From positions 212,662-276,661 of the forward strand of contig NZ_FRBP01000007.1 in NCBI RefSeq assembly GCF_900142645.1: a DNA stretch of 64,000 bases, given 5' to 3'. Each line of letters opens with the position of its first letter. Position 1 is the first letter of the stretch. This DNA comes from Eubacterium callanderi. Its GTDB lineage: Bacteria > Bacillota > Clostridia > Eubacteriales > Eubacteriaceae. The position numbers and the translations under genes were made by a program. The notes below the pieces were generated by a model. The model was not told where the DNA came from, did no database searches, and saw only the letters and a program-made list of their open reading frames with translations. Positions 63,967 to 64,000 of this stretch are shown here, piece after piece.

Positions 63967-64000
63967 ATGCACATCAGCTATAAACCACTCTGGCATACAC
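63967..64000 (+). CDS. HTH regulator, 5' end only
   Basis: Eleven codons (MHISYKPLWHT) of a gene cut by the window edge. The opening matches Cro/CI-type HTH proteins common at the front of Clostridia mobile elements, which begin with SYKPLW and similar. Too little is visible to say more. Confidence 0.45.
   Translation, partial: MHISYKPLWHT

Larger units (their letters stand above)
63805..64000. mobile_element. Second nested insertion, left end only
   Basis: After the broken Maff2 gene the composition becomes GC-richer, and a promoter, operator-like palindrome and a new regulator gene start follow. These do not belong to the Tn1549 order. The rest lies beyond the window, so its type is undetermined. 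Confidence 0.5.

Overview
The window looks like a chromosome segment of a Gram-positive anaerobic acetogen close to Eubacterium limosum or E. callanderi. This is inferred from an MttB-family quaternary-amine methyltransferase without pyrrolysine next to BCCT carriers, a lone rubredoxin, a tryptophan T-box and Clostridia-type integrative elements. No rRNA, tRNA or CRISPR array was seen.

Region 1 (about 250-14832) is a co-directional, largely overlapping surface-polysaccharide operon. It has a priming sugar-phosphate transferase, an L-FucNAc transferase-like protein, the three UDP-L-FucNAc enzymes (CapE/F/G = FnlA/B/C), a UDP-HexNAc dehydrogenase plus 4-epimerase pair that would give a HexNAc-uronic acid, four further GT4 transferases, a Wzy-like polymerase and a Wzx-like flippase. 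No chain-length regulator or kinase is present, so the locus probably starts upstream.

Region 2 (14944-24073) is a methylated-amine locus: a PAS/sigma-54 activator, two paralogous BCCT transporters with matching sigma-70 promoters, an MFS carrier, and an MttB-family methyltransferase with a near-consensus -24/-12 sigma-54 promoter. An EamA exporter follows. Region 3 (24251-30463) holds rubredoxin, a small membrane protein, SbcD/SbcC, an Fe-S-flavoprotein-like reductase and thioredoxin.

Region 4 (30524-37808) is amino-sugar and sialic-acid catabolism: nagBA diverges from nanE-nanA-SSS transporter-truncated yhcH-nanK-rpiR. Two sigma-70 promoters and repeated GAACTTT sites lie in the shared gap. 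Region 5 (37847-41208) is a tryptophan-type ABC transporter behind a T-box with a UGG specifier, followed by a mini-ORF with tandem Trp codons. A cruciform-like extragenic palindrome lies inside this operon. GNAT and rlmD genes close the chromosomal backbone.

Region 6 (about 43438 to the end) is the left part of a Tn1549-type conjugative element that starts just after rlmD. Its virD4 coupling-protein gene is split by a 14.6-kb Tn4451-like mobilizable element (48355-62952). This element carries tnpV, an XRE regulator, a MobV relaxase, CHC2 primase, a VapE ATPase and a large serine recombinase, plus about 6 kb of cargo: membrane proteins, three lipoproteins, a PH-like protein and an Imm70-like immunity protein. 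Both junctions share a GA dinucleotide, the ends form an imperfect inverted repeat, and joining them restores virD4 in frame. A second insertion appears to truncate the Maff2 gene at 63811 and runs off the window.
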